From contig NZ_ABVL01000018.1 of NCBI RefSeq assembly GCF_000173075.1, forward strand, positions 62,001 through 126,000: 64,000 nucleotides of DNA. The letters are read 5' to 3'. The notes under the pieces were generated by a model that saw only the letters and a list, made by a program, of their open reading frames with translations, was not told the DNA's origin and made no database searches. A program made the position numbers and the translations under genes. This document shows positions 35,871 through 44,913 of the stretch, piece after piece (position 1 is the stretch's first letter; every line of letters begins with the position of its first letter). The stretch comes from Chthoniobacter flavus Ellin428. GTDB lineage: Bacteria > Verrucomicrobiota > Verrucomicrobiia > Chthoniobacterales > Chthoniobacteraceae.

Positions 35871-37298
35871 ATGAAAACGAGAAACACGAAAACTCCGATA
35901 TCCTGCCTCGCTGCGATTTTTGGGGCGCTGCTTTTCGCGATGTCGGCACGCGCGGAAAACAAGGTGCACGTCTCTCCCGCCCCCGAGGGCGAACCGCTCT
36001 CCGCGCAATTCAAGGTGAGGGCGGAGCAAGCCAATGTCCCGGTCTATCTCGCACGCGTTTGCTCACTTTCCGCCGAGGAACGGAAACGCCTCGGCCCACC
36101 CGTGGAGAGTCAGACGACGACCACCGCGTTCGCCTCCTTCGATCTGGAGGGCCAGGCGAAAGTCACAGTCACTTGCAATGAAGAGGTGAAGAGCGTCAAC
36201 GTGCTTCCCATCACCTCGGGCCTGCGCCCGGAGGTTTCCGGCAAGACACTCACTTTCACCGTCAACAAGCCGGGACCATTGACCATCGAGGTGAATGGCG
36301 ACTGGATTCACTCGCTCCATCTGTTCGTCGATCCAGTCGAGAAAGATATTCCCGATCCGAAGGATCCCAAGGTCATCTACTTCGGCCCCGGCGTTCACCA
36401 CGTGCAAAGCATGACGGTTAACGCCGGCCAAACGGTCTACGTCGCCGGGGGCGCCATCGTCTATGGCGATGGGGGTGGCAATAACCCACACGACCCGATC
36501 TTCCGACTCCAAGGCGCGAATATTACCCTGCGCGGCCGTGGTATCATCGACGGCAGCCTTTGCCCCTGGCATACGCGATCGATCGTCGCCGTCGTCGGCA
36601 GCGACATCCACGTGGAAGGCGTCACCTTGCGCGACTCGAGCGGCTTCACCCTGCCCGTCCGGCGCTCGGATCGGGTAAAGATCGAGAATGTGAAAATCTT
36701 CGGCTGGCGCGGCAACTCGGATGGGATGGATCTTTGCAACAGCCGGCAGGTGGAAGTCACCGGTTCTTTCCTGCGCACCTTCGATGATCTCGTCGTGCTG
36801 AAAACGGACAAAGGCCAGGGCGAGTTGCGCGACGTCACGGTGAAGAATTGTGTCCTGTGGAATGAATTCGCCCACGCCCTCAGCCTCGGCGCGGAATTGC
36901 GCGAACCGCTGACCAACGTGCTCTTCACGGACTGCGACGTCATTCACGACAAGGGGCGCGAATGGTTGCTCCGCGTCTATCATTGCGATTCCGCGCCGGT
37001 CAAAAATGTCACCTTCGATCACATCCGCATCGAAGAAGCGCGGCGGCTCATGTCGGTCTGGATCGGCAAGGCGGTGTGGAGCAAGGAAAGCGAGCGCGGG
37101 CATATCGACGGCGTGACCTTCAAGAATATCGAGTCCGTGACTCCCATCTCCAGTCCCTACGCCGATCTCGTCGGCTTCGACGCCGACCATGCGGTGCACG
37201 ATGTGCACTTCGAACACGTCATCGTCGGCCAGCGCGAACTAAAGCCAAGCGACGTGCGCCAAAACGCGTTCGTGAGCGGTGTCACGATTGCCCCTTAA
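35871..37298 (+). CDS. Secreted GH28-like parallel beta-helix glycosidase
   Basis: 475 aa. A signal peptide (TPISCLAAIFGALLFAMSARA) is followed by an N-terminal beta-sandwich (residues about 30-155) and a right-handed parallel beta-helix. The helix repeats include DPIFRLQGANITLRGRGIIDG, IHVEGVTLRDSSGFTLPV, KIFGWRGNSDGMDLCNS and LRTFDDLVVLKTDKG. NSDGMD and FDDLV supply the paired aspartates expected of polygalacturonase-type GH28 (or dextranase-like GH49) enzymes. It probably cleaves a uronic-acid-containing polysaccharide outside the cell. It is divergent from the kinase-enolase pair and 100 bp upstream of the sugar-acid operon. Confidence 0.8.
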   Translation: MKTRNTKTPISCLAAIFGALLFAMSARAENKVHVSPAPEGEPLSAQFKVRAEQANVPVYLARVCSLSAEERKRLGPPVESQTTTTAFASFDLEGQAKVTVTCNEEVKSVNVLPITSGLRPEVSGKTLTFTVNKPGPLTIEVNGDWIHSLHLFVDPVEKDIPDPKDPKVIYFGPGVHHVQSMTVNAGQTVYVAGGAIVYGDGGGNNPHDPIFRLQGANITLRGRGIIDGSLCPWHTRSIVAVVGSDIHVEGVTLRDSSGFTLPVRRSDRVKIENVKIFGWRGNSDGMDLCNSRQVEVTGSFLRTFDDLVVLKTDKGQGELRDVTVKNCVLWNEFAHALSLGAELREPLTNVLFTDCDVIHDKGREWLLRVYHCDSAPVKNVTFDHIRIEEARRLMSVWIGKAVWSKESERGHIDGVTFKNIESVTPISSPYADLVGFDADHAVHDVHFEHVIVGQRELKPSDVRQNAFVSGVTIAP

Positions 37299-37398
37299 GT
37301 CAGGCCATTCCGGCTAATCCGCTCGCCTAGAATTGACGACAAATGCGATAGATGCCGCCGCCGCCCTTTAGTAGGGTTGGCGACTTCCCCCCGAAACC

Positions 37399-38544
37399 AT
37401 GTTCCCGCGCCCCTTCGAAAATCATTTGCCGCGCCGTGTCATTTTTGGCCGCGGTTCGAGCGGCAATCTCGCCAATACCCTCACGCAAAAGGATCTGCGC
37501 AGGGCTTTTGTCGTCAGCGATGAAGGCGTCAAAGGCGCCGGCCTCGTCCAGGCTTTCACCGCTCCGCTGGAAGCGGCCGGCTTGCTCGCCGGTGTCTTTA
37601 CGGATGTCGCTCCAGAACCGCCCATCGATACGGTGGACCGTGTGGCCGCGCAGATCGTGGCGGCGAAAGCGGATACGGTCATTGCACTCGGTGGCGGCAG
37701 CGTCATGGATACGGCCAAGGTCGCGTCGCTCGTCGCGCACCACGGAAAACCTGCGCGAGAATTTGTCGGCATTGGGAAAGCCGGCGGGCGCGGCATTCCT
37801 ACGGTGCTGATTCCGACCACGGCGGGCACGGGCTCCGAAGCCACTTTCGTCTCCATCCTCACCGACCCGGAAAGCGGAAATAAAATCGGCGTTGTCGATC
37901 CCAATATCCTCGCCGATATCGCCATCGTCGATCCGGCACTGACTGATGGCCTGCCGGCGGCGGTCACTGCGGCAGCGGGCATGGACGCGCTCGTGCACGC
38001 CATCGAGGCGTACATCGCGAAGGTCGCCACGCCCCTGGCCCGCGGTCTGGCTTTGGAAGCGGTGAAATACATTGGCCGCTCACTCGAAGTGGTCTGCCGC
38101 GAACCGGGCAATCGCGCCGCGCGCGATGGCATGGCCATCGGCTCGCACCTCGCAGGGATGGCCTTTGCCAATTCCTCCTGCTGCGCCGTCCATGCACTCG
38201 CGTTGCCCTTGGGCGGACAGTTTCACATTCCGCACGGGGTCATCACTGGCTGCTTCGCGGGTGAGATGATGCGGCACAATGCGCCAAATTGCGGGACTGC
38301 CTTCGCCGAACTCAGCGTCGCACTCGGTTGGGGTTTGATGCAACCGACCGATTTCGCCGCGCGCCTCGACACGGTGGCCAAGGCCATCGGCCTGAGCGCG
38401 CGTCTCGCGCAAACGCCTGTTTCGGACGAGGCCATCGCCACCATGGCGCGAGATGCCGTGGCCATCCGCCGACTGATGGATCCCAACCCACGCGACGTGA
38501 CGGAAGCAGACGCGGCCCGCATGTACCGCGCGGTGCTTGCGTAA
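37399..38544 (+). CDS. Iron-containing alcohol dehydrogenase
   Basis: 381 aa, the normal length of group III alcohol dehydrogenases. The NAD-binding ALGGGSVMDTAKV, the PTTAGTGSEAT loop and the metal-binding region (GMDALVHAIEAYIA, CCAVHALALPLGGQFHIPHG with three candidate His ligands) are all present. Enzymes of this type interconvert small aldehydes and alcohols such as lactaldehyde, succinate semialdehyde or maleylacetate. It is the first gene of a four-gene catabolic operon; the ALDH gene starts 20 bp after its stop. Confidence 0.9.
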   Translation: MFPRPFENHLPRRVIFGRGSSGNLANTLTQKDLRRAFVVSDEGVKGAGLVQAFTAPLEAAGLLAGVFTDVAPEPPIDTVDRVAAQIVAAKADTVIALGGGSVMDTAKVASLVAHHGKPAREFVGIGKAGGRGIPTVLIPTTAGTGSEATFVSILTDPESGNKIGVVDPNILADIAIVDPALTDGLPAAVTAAAGMDALVHAIEAYIAKVATPLARGLALEAVKYIGRSLEVVCREPGNRAARDGMAIGSHLAGMAFANSSCCAVHALALPLGGQFHIPHGVITGCFAGEMMRHNAPNCGTAFAELSVALGWGLMQPTDFAARLDTVAKAIGLSARLAQTPVSDEAIATMARDAVAIRRLMDPNPRDVTEADAARMYRAVLA

Positions 38545-38564
38545 AAGCAACCTCGACGAAGCCG

Positions 38565-40046
38565 ATGAAAACCGTTCCTGACTTCTGGTTCGAACCGCGC
38601 CCCTGGCTCGACGGCCAATGGTTCCATCCTTCGCCGAGCGAAACGTTCACCGTCTCCAATCCCGCCACCTGCGCGCATCTGGCCGACGTGATCCGGGCCG
38701 ACGCCGCTACTGTGCAACGCGCCATCGAGGGCGTCGTCAAAGCGCAGAAATCGTGGCGCGAAACTCCGGCTGCCACGCGGGGTGAAATCCTCAAACGCAC
38801 CGCAGTATTATTGATCGAACGCAAGGACGCCTTCGCCCGGTTGCTCTCCGCCGAACAAGGCAAACCCTACGCGCAGGCCGCCGGCGAAGTGGATTATGCC
38901 GCGAGCTTTTTCCAGTGGTTCGGCGAGGAGGCGAGGCGCGTATCCGGCCGTCTCGCACCACACCCCGCACCGGGCCGCGAATTTTTCGTTGAGACCAAAC
39001 CCGCCGGCGTCGCCGGGCTAATCACGCCTTGGAACTTTCCCCTGGCCCAAGGCGCGAAAAAAGTCGCCGCTTCGCTTGCGGCGGGGTGCACGGCCATCTG
39101 GAAACCGGCGGAATTGACTCCGCTCATCGCCCTCGCCACGGCGCCCTTGCTCGCCGAAGCAGGATTGCCACCGGGCGTGTTGCAAATCGTTCCAGGTTCC
39201 GGATCGGTGGTTGGCGGCGTTCTCGCCGAGCATCCCGCCGTGCGTGTCCTTAGCCTCACCGGTTCCACCGCCACCGGCAGTGCGCTCATGAGCCGGGCAG
39301 CCGGCGGCATCAAGCGGCTTTCCTTCGAACTCGGCGGCAATGCGCCGTTCATCGTCCTGCCGGACGCCGATCTCGATTTCGCCGCGGATGAGCTCGTGCA
39401 CGTGAAACTCCTTTGCTCCGGCCAGGTCTGTGTCACCGCCAATCGCGTGTTCATCCACGCCGACGTTGAAGCCGCCTTCACCGAAAAGGTCGCCTCACGG
39501 CTCGCTGCCGCCCAGGTCGGCAACGGACTCGCCGATGGTGTCGACGCCGGCCCGCTCATTCACCGCAAGGCCTGCGAAGAAGTCGGCGCGCTGGTCACCC
39601 GCGCGCAAACCGATGGTGCGCGCATCGTTTGCGAAAACCGCTCTTTCGAGCGCGACCCTTCGCTTCGCGAGGGCAGTTTCGCTCCGCTGACTCTCGTCAC
39701 CGGCGTGCGCGATGAAATGCCTCTCGCCCGCGATGAAGTATTCGGCCCGGTTATTTCGCTACTGAGTTACGCCACCGTCGCCGACGCGGTGCGGCGCGCC
39801 AACGAAACGCCCTACGGTCTCGCCGCCTACGTCTATGGCCGCGACCTGTCGCTCTGCCGCGCCGTCGCTTCCGGTCTCGAGGTCGGCATCGTTGGCGTCA
39901 ACGAATGGCGGCCGCTGAAAGCCGAGATTCCCTTTGGCGGCGTGAAGATGAGCGGCCTCGGCTCGGAAGGCGGCGTCGAAGGCATCCGCGAATTTCTCGA
40001 TACCCAGGTCATCTCGATGCCTAAACCCACTTTCGATCACGCATGA
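38565..40046 (+). CDS. NAD(P)-dependent aldehyde dehydrogenase, semialdehyde type
   Basis: 493 aa from the ATG at 38565; the open frame extends upstream but overlaps the previous gene. The catalytic Cys289 lies in LLCSGQVCVTANRVF and the general base Glu255 in FELGGNAPF. ITPWNFPLA and LTGSTATGS are the cofactor motifs. The closest class by these motifs is succinate/2-oxoglutarate semialdehyde dehydrogenase (GabD/AraE-like), which would be the last step of a Weimberg-type pathway. Its stop overlaps the next start (ATGA), tying it to the sugar-acid dehydratase. Confidence 0.9.
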   Translation: MKTVPDFWFEPRPWLDGQWFHPSPSETFTVSNPATCAHLADVIRADAATVQRAIEGVVKAQKSWRETPAATRGEILKRTAVLLIERKDAFARLLSAEQGKPYAQAAGEVDYAASFFQWFGEEARRVSGRLAPHPAPGREFFVETKPAGVAGLITPWNFPLAQGAKKVAASLAAGCTAIWKPAELTPLIALATAPLLAEAGLPPGVLQIVPGSGSVVGGVLAEHPAVRVLSLTGSTATGSALMSRAAGGIKRLSFELGGNAPFIVLPDADLDFAADELVHVKLLCSGQVCVTANRVFIHADVEAAFTEKVASRLAAAQVGNGLADGVDAGPLIHRKACEEVGALVTRAQTDGARIVCENRSFERDPSLREGSFAPLTLVTGVRDEMPLARDEVFGPVISLLSYATVADAVRRANETPYGLAAYVYGRDLSLCRAVASGLEVGIVGVNEWRPLKAEIPFGGVKMSGLGSEGGVEGIREFLDTQVISMPKPTFDHA

Positions 40047-41812
40047 AGAACCGCCGCTATCGTAGCGAATCCTGGTGGAACGATCCGGAAAATCCCGGCA
40101 TGACCGCGCTCTACCTCGAGCGCTTTCTGAACTACGGCCTCACGCCGGAGGAACTACAAAGCGGACGCCCGATCATTGGGATCGCGCAATGCGGAAGCGA
40201 CATCACGCCCTGCAATCGCATCCACTTGCAAACCGTTGCGCGGATCGCCGACGGCGTGCGCGACGCGGGCGGCCTGCCGCTCGTCTTTCCAATGCACCCG
40301 CTGCAGGAATCGATCCGTCGTCCCACCGCCGCGCTCGATCGCAACCTCGCCTACCTCGGCCTGGTCGAAATCCTGCACGGTTATCCGCTCGATGGCGTCG
40401 TCTTCACCACCGGCTGCGACAAGACCACACCCGCCGCGATCATGGCCGCCGCCACGACCGATGTGCCTTCGCTCATCTTCAACGGCGGCCCGATGATCAA
40501 CAGCTATCTGGACGGCCAGCCGGCCGGGGCCGGCACCGTCACCTGGAGGGCGCGTCAGCTCCGCGCCGCGGGCGAGATCGATGATGCGCAATTTCTGCAA
40601 ATGCTCGCCGGCGCCGCGCCCAGTCCCGGCCATTGCAACACCATGGGCACTGCGCTCTCGATGAATTGCCTCGCGGAAGCGATGGGCATGGCGCTGCCGG
40701 GCACCGCCAGCATTCCGGCCCCCTGGCGGGAACGCGGTCAGATGGCGCATGCGACGGGCAAAGCCGTGGTGCGACTCGTGGAGGAGGATTTGCGCCCCTC
40801 GCGCATCCTCACCCGGGCGGCGCTGCTCAATGCGATCCGCGTCAACACCGCCATCGGCGGCTCGACGAATTGTCCGCCACACCTCATCGCCATCGCCCGT
40901 CACGCCGGCATCGAACTGGACATGCAGGATTGGGAAACGGAGGGCTATGCGCTGCCGTTGCTCGTCAATTGCCAACCCGCCGGCAAATATCTCGGCGAAG
41001 ACTTCCATCGCGCGGGCGGCCTGCCGGTGGTGCTGCGCGAACTACTCACCGCCGGTCATCTCGACGGCAGTGCGCTCACCGTCACCGGCCGCACTCTTGG
41101 AGAAAACGTGGCCGCCGCGCCTTTCCCGGACGGCGAAATCATCAAGCCCTTCAACGCACCTCTGCGCGAGCGCGCCGGCTTCCTCGTGCTGCAGAGCAAT
41201 CTCTTCGACTCCGCGCTGATCAAGACCAGCGTGATCAGCGAAAATTTCCGTCTCCGCTATCTCAGCGCGCCCGGCGCGGAGGATACCTTCGAGTGTCGCG
41301 CGGTCGTCTTCGATGGCCCGGAGGATTATCACGCGCGCATCAATGATGCGTCGCTCGGCATCGATGAACATACCATGCTCGTCGTGCGTGGCTGTGGGGT
41401 CATCGGCTTTCCCGCTTCCGGCGAAGTAGTGAACATGCAACCGCCCGACGCGCTGCTGCGCGCCGGCATCACCGAGTTGCCCACGCTCGGCGACGGCCGC
41501 CAGAGCGGCACCTCGGCCAGCCCGTCCATTCTCAATGCTTCGCCCGAGTCCGCCGCGGGTGGCGGTCTATCGCGACTCCGCACCGGCGACCGCGTGCGCG
41601 TCGACCTGCGTGCCCGCCGCGTCGACGCCATCGTGTCCGAGGAAGAATGGCAACGCCGCGCCCTGGATGTTCCGCCTGCACCACCGGCCACCGCCACCCC
41701 GTGGCAACAACTTTACCGCGCGCACGTCGGCCAGCTTGACACTGGCGGCTGCTTTGACTTTGCCTGCGCATACCGCGGCGTCTGCCACACCGTACCGCGC
41801 CACAATCACTGA
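40043..41812 (+). CDS. IlvD/EDD-family sugar-acid dehydratase
   Basis: 589 aa. The three Fe-S ligands are visible: Cys57 (GSDITPCNRIH), Cys125 (FTTGCDKTTPAAIMA, followed by a Mg-binding Asp) and Cys198 (SPGHCNTMGTALSM). IGGSTNCPPHLIAIA and the C-terminal RQSGTSASPSILNASPESAAGG-like segment resemble pentonate dehydratases (L-arabinonate or D-xylonate) rather than dihydroxy-acid dehydratase of the isoleucine pathway. It would convert an aldonate to a 2-keto-3-deoxy acid. It starts inside the ALDH stop. No 2-keto-3-deoxy-acid aldolase or second dehydratase is visible here, so the route is incomplete in the window. Confidence 0.9.
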   Translation: MKNRRYRSESWWNDPENPGMTALYLERFLNYGLTPEELQSGRPIIGIAQCGSDITPCNRIHLQTVARIADGVRDAGGLPLVFPMHPLQESIRRPTAALDRNLAYLGLVEILHGYPLDGVVFTTGCDKTTPAAIMAAATTDVPSLIFNGGPMINSYLDGQPAGAGTVTWRARQLRAAGEIDDAQFLQMLAGAAPSPGHCNTMGTALSMNCLAEAMGMALPGTASIPAPWRERGQMAHATGKAVVRLVEEDLRPSRILTRAALLNAIRVNTAIGGSTNCPPHLIAIARHAGIELDMQDWETEGYALPLLVNCQPAGKYLGEDFHRAGGLPVVLRELLTAGHLDGSALTVTGRTLGENVAAAPFPDGEIIKPFNAPLRERAGFLVLQSNLFDSALIKTSVISENFRLRYLSAPGAEDTFECRAVVFDGPEDYHARINDASLGIDEHTMLVVRGCGVIGFPASGEVVNMQPPDALLRAGITELPTLGDGRQSGTSASPSILNASPESAAGGGLSRLRTGDRVRVDLRARRVDAIVSEEEWQRRALDVPPAPPATATPWQQLYRAHVGQLDTGGCFDFACAYRGVCHTVPRHNH

Positions 41813-41827
41813 CCACCCCCTCGACCC

Positions 41828-42601
41828 ATGCCCAAGCTCACGTCCAAAACCGCCATCATCACCGGAGGCGCCTCCGGTATCGGCCTCGCCATCGCCCGCC
41901 TCTTCGCCAGCGAAGGCGCCATCGTGGAAATCCTCGACCGCAACACCGACGAGATGAGTCGCGCCGTGGAAGAAATCCGCGCGGCCGGCGGAACGGTCGC
42001 GGCCGAAGCCTGCGACGTCACGGATGTCAAAGCCGTCGAGGAAGTCACCGGCCGCATTCACGCCCGTCGTGGCCGCATTCACATCCTCATCAACAACGCC
42101 GGCGTCGCCCATGTTGGCAATGCCTTGAGCACCACGCCGGAAGACTTTGAGCGCGTGCAACGGGTGAATGTTTTCGGCCCGGCCAATTGCCTGCGGGCCG
42201 CCTTGAAATTCATGGTCGTCGACGGCGGTGGCTGCATCGTCAATCTCGCCTCGACGGTCTCGGTCATGGCCATCACCGACCGCTTCGCCTACGCCACCAG
42301 CAAGGGCGCGGTGCTCTCGATGACCTACTCCGTGGCCAAGGACTTCCTCGACAAGGGTGTCCGCTGCAACGCGCTCCTTCCTGGGCGTGTGCATACACCT
42401 TTCGTCGATGGTTTCATCGCCAAGAACTATCCTGGGCGTGAAGCGGAAATGTTCGAGAAGCTTTCGAAGACCCAGCCGATCGGTCGTATGGGCGAACCCG
42501 AAGAAGTCGCCGCCGCCGCGCTTTTCCTTTGCTGCGATGAGGCTTCGTTCATTACGGGCATTGGCCTGCCGGTGGATGGAGGCACGCTGACGCTACGCTA
42601 A
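41828..42601 (+). CDS. Short-chain dehydrogenase/reductase
   Basis: 257 aa, a classical SDR. The cofactor motif TGGASGIGLAIA is near residue 13, followed by INNAGVAHVG. The catalytic Ser142, Tyr155 and Lys159 lie in NLASTVSV and FAYATSK, and VDGGTLTL closes the protein. It is 15 bp after the dehydratase gene and is likely the sugar or sugar-acid dehydrogenase that provides the aldonate or lactone, or a 2-keto-3-deoxy acid dehydrogenase. It is the last gene of the operon and stops three bases before a long hairpin. Confidence 0.9.
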   Translation: MPKLTSKTAIITGGASGIGLAIARLFASEGAIVEILDRNTDEMSRAVEEIRAAGGTVAAEACDVTDVKAVEEVTGRIHARRGRIHILINNAGVAHVGNALSTTPEDFERVQRVNVFGPANCLRAALKFMVVDGGGCIVNLASTVSVMAITDRFAYATSKGAVLSMTYSVAKDFLDKGVRCNALLPGRVHTPFVDGFIAKNYPGREAEMFEKLSKTQPIGRMGEPEEVAAAALFLCCDEASFITGIGLPVDGGTLTLR

Positions 42602-42603
42602 AC

Positions 42604-42690
42604 ATCGGAGGGACGCGCTCCTGCGCGTTCCCACGCTTTTCTTTCGCCCGCCCCGCAAACAGGGAACGCGCAGGAGCGCATCCCTCCGAT
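42604..42690. repeat. Near-perfect inverted repeat filling a convergent gap
   Basis: The 29-nt arms at 42604-42632 and 42662-42690 pair at 28 of 29 positions around a 29-nt loop. The element occupies the whole space between the stop of the SDR gene (plus) and the stop of the nitrate reductase gene (minus), so it could stop transcription from both sides. There is no U-tract. The arms contain GGAGGGACGCGCTCCTGCGC. Confidence 0.9.
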
Positions 42691-44913
42691 TCAAGGCGCG
42701 GCCCACTGCGTGACCGCCGCGAGCCGCACCGCACAGCATTTGAAACTGGGCTGGCGCGAATGCGGGTCGAGGACAGTAGACACGAGTTGGTTCATCACTT
42801 CGTAGTGCATCGGGATGAACGCCTGCCCTTCGGCGACGGTCGGCGTCACGAAGGCGCTCGCCATGATTTCCGCATTGCGTGAGGTCACGCGCACCGAATC
42901 GCCGGTCTCGATGCCGAGCCGCCGTGCATCCACGGGATTCATCTCGATGTAAATGCTCTTCGGGGCGAGTTGCCGCAGCACGTCGGACTTATCCGTGCGC
43001 GTACCGGTGTGCCACTGCGCCGAACTTCCGCGTCCGCTGAGCAGGATGAACGGATACTCCGCATCCGCCATCTCCGGCGCAGGCCGCGGCAGATCGTATA
43101 GGAAACGCGCGCGACCATCGGCGTGATAGAACCGCCCGTCGGCAAACAAACGACGCTCCGTCTCAGGCGGCGCAGAGCCTTCCGGCAACGGCCACTGGAT
43201 GCCGCCGCGCGCGTCGATCATGTGGTAATCCTCGATGCCGGAGATATCGCACGGCTTTCCACGGGAAATCTCTTTCAGCAATTCAAAGGCCGCCTCCGGC
43301 GAAGCCCAGCGCGCGAACATCCCGCTGCATCCCCAGTAGTGAGCGATGAGCTGAAGGATGTGGAAATCCGCGAGCGCCTGGCCCGGCGCCTTGGCTACCT
43401 TCTTCACGAGGCCGATGCGGCGTTCGGAGTTGATGAACGTGCCTTCTTTCTCGCCCCAACCCGCCGCAGGCAGCACCAGATCCGCATGCTGTGCCGTCGC
43501 GGTCGTGTGATAGAGATCCTGCACCACGAGGAAATCCAGCTTGCTCAGGAGCTCGTTGAATTCCTTTTGCTGCGTCCACGAGTGTGAGGAATTCGTCCCA
43601 AGCACCCAGAGTCCTTTGATCTTTCCTTCGCGGATGCCTTCGACGATTTGATCGTAAGCCATCGCCGGTTGCCTGGGGATCACGCTCTCGTCGATGCCCA
43701 GCACCTTCGCGATTTTCTCGCGATCCGCCTCTTTTGCCGCGTCGTGCCCTCCCATCAGACTCGTGATATTCGCGTAGAGCCGCGAACCCATCGCATTGCA
43801 TTGTCCGGTGATGGAATTCGCCCCAGTGCCAGGCCGTCCGATATTGCCGGTCATCAGCGCGAGGTTGATGATCGCCTGCGCGGTGCGGGTGCTCTCGTGG
43901 CCCTGGTTTACGCCCATCGTCCACCAGAAAGAGACGCGCTTGCCGTCATGGATCGTCTGCGCGAGATGCCACAGATCATCCTCGGTCAGTCCCGTCTCCG
44001 CCGCGACCCGCTCGGTGGTGAATTGCGTGATGAATTCCGCAAATTCGGCAAACCCGGTGGTGTGTTGCGCGATGAAATCGCGATCGATCCAGCCACTCGC
44101 CGCGAGAATATTCGCCAGGCCGTAGAGCAACACGAGATCGCTCTTCGGCTGGATCGGGTAGTGCTGCGTCGCAGCCATCGCCGTCTCGGTCTTGCGCGGA
44201 TCGACGACAATGATTTCCGGCCGATTCTGATTACGCATCACACGCTGCCACATGATCGGATGCGCGATGCACGGATTCGAACCAACGAAAACGAGCACGT
44301 CGCTTTCCTCGAAATCGGCGTAGGTGAAGGGCGGCGCATCGAAGCCGAACGACTGCTTGTAGGCCACGTGCGAGGTCGCCATGCACTGCCGCGTATTGGA
44401 ATCGCAGTGGATGAAACCCATGCCGAACTTCCACAACGCGCCGAGCAACGCCATCTCTTCAGTCACGATCTGGCCGCTGGAAAGAAATGCGCACGACTCC
44501 GCGCCGTGCTTGCGTTTGATCTCCTTGAAACGCTCGCAGAACAGCACGAGGGCACGTTCCCAATCGATGGGTTCGAGCACGCCCGTCTTTTCGTTCCGCA
44601 GCATCGGAGTCGTCGCACGATCCGGCGCGGAGAGCGGCGTCAGAGCTTCCCAGCCCTTGGGACAGGCCATGCCGAGATTCACCGGGTAATCGGTCTCGGC
44701 GCTGAGATTGATCGCCTTGCCACCCTTGAGGTGGACCTTCAAGCCGCAGCCCGTGGAACAAAAGCCACAGACCATCGTCGTGGTGCTATCGGGCGCCAGT
44801 CGTTCGGGCACCTGTCCCAGGCCGAAGCGGCCCGGCGAGCGGACCAACTCTTCGGTCAGTGGTCCCTGCCATTGCCGCAACAGCGGCGCAATCGTATTGA
44901 CCAGGGCATTCAT
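42691..44913 (-). CDS. nasC: Assimilatory nitrate reductase, molybdopterin catalytic subunit
   Basis: 740 aa from the ATG at 44913, which has a strong ribosome site (GGGAGGAG, 7 nt upstream) and overlaps the true stop of the membrane-anchor gene (ATGA). The 4Fe-4S ligands are Cys49, 52, 56 and 84, followed by the PKG lysine. Cys177 in NTRQCM is the molybdenum ligand of Nas/Nap type, so this is a nitrate reductase rather than a formate dehydrogenase. The C-terminal pterin-binding domain ends DPHSRQPSFKCCAVRL, as in NasC/NarB. No Tat signal is seen, so it is cytoplasmic. It is the last gene of the operon. NasC and NarB normally take electrons from NADH via NasB or from ferredoxin; here a membrane module precedes it. 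Confidence 0.93.
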   Translation of the reverse strand: MNALVNTIAPLLRQWQGPLTEELVRSPGRFGLGQVPERLAPDSTTTMVCGFCSTGCGLKVHLKGGKAINLSAETDYPVNLGMACPKGWEALTPLSAPDRATTPMLRNEKTGVLEPIDWERALVLFCERFKEIKRKHGAESCAFLSSGQIVTEEMALLGALWKFGMGFIHCDSNTRQCMATSHVAYKQSFGFDAPPFTYADFEESDVLVFVGSNPCIAHPIMWQRVMRNQNRPEIIVVDPRKTETAMAATQHYPIQPKSDLVLLYGLANILAASGWIDRDFIAQHTTGFAEFAEFITQFTTERVAAETGLTEDDLWHLAQTIHDGKRVSFWWTMGVNQGHESTRTAQAIINLALMTGNIGRPGTGANSITGQCNAMGSRLYANITSLMGGHDAAKEADREKIAKVLGIDESVIPRQPAMAYDQIVEGIREGKIKGLWVLGTNSSHSWTQQKEFNELLSKLDFLVVQDLYHTTATAQHADLVLPAAGWGEKEGTFINSERRIGLVKKVAKAPGQALADFHILQLIAHYWGCSGMFARWASPEAAFELLKEISRGKPCDISGIEDYHMIDARGGIQWPLPEGSAPPETERRLFADGRFYHADGRARFLYDLPRPAPEMADAEYPFILLSGRGSSAQWHTGTRTDKSDVLRQLAPKSIYIEMNPVDARRLGIETGDSVRVTSRNAEIMASAFVTPTVAEGQAFIPMHYEVMNQLVSTVLDPHSRQPSFKCCAVRLAAVTQWAAP

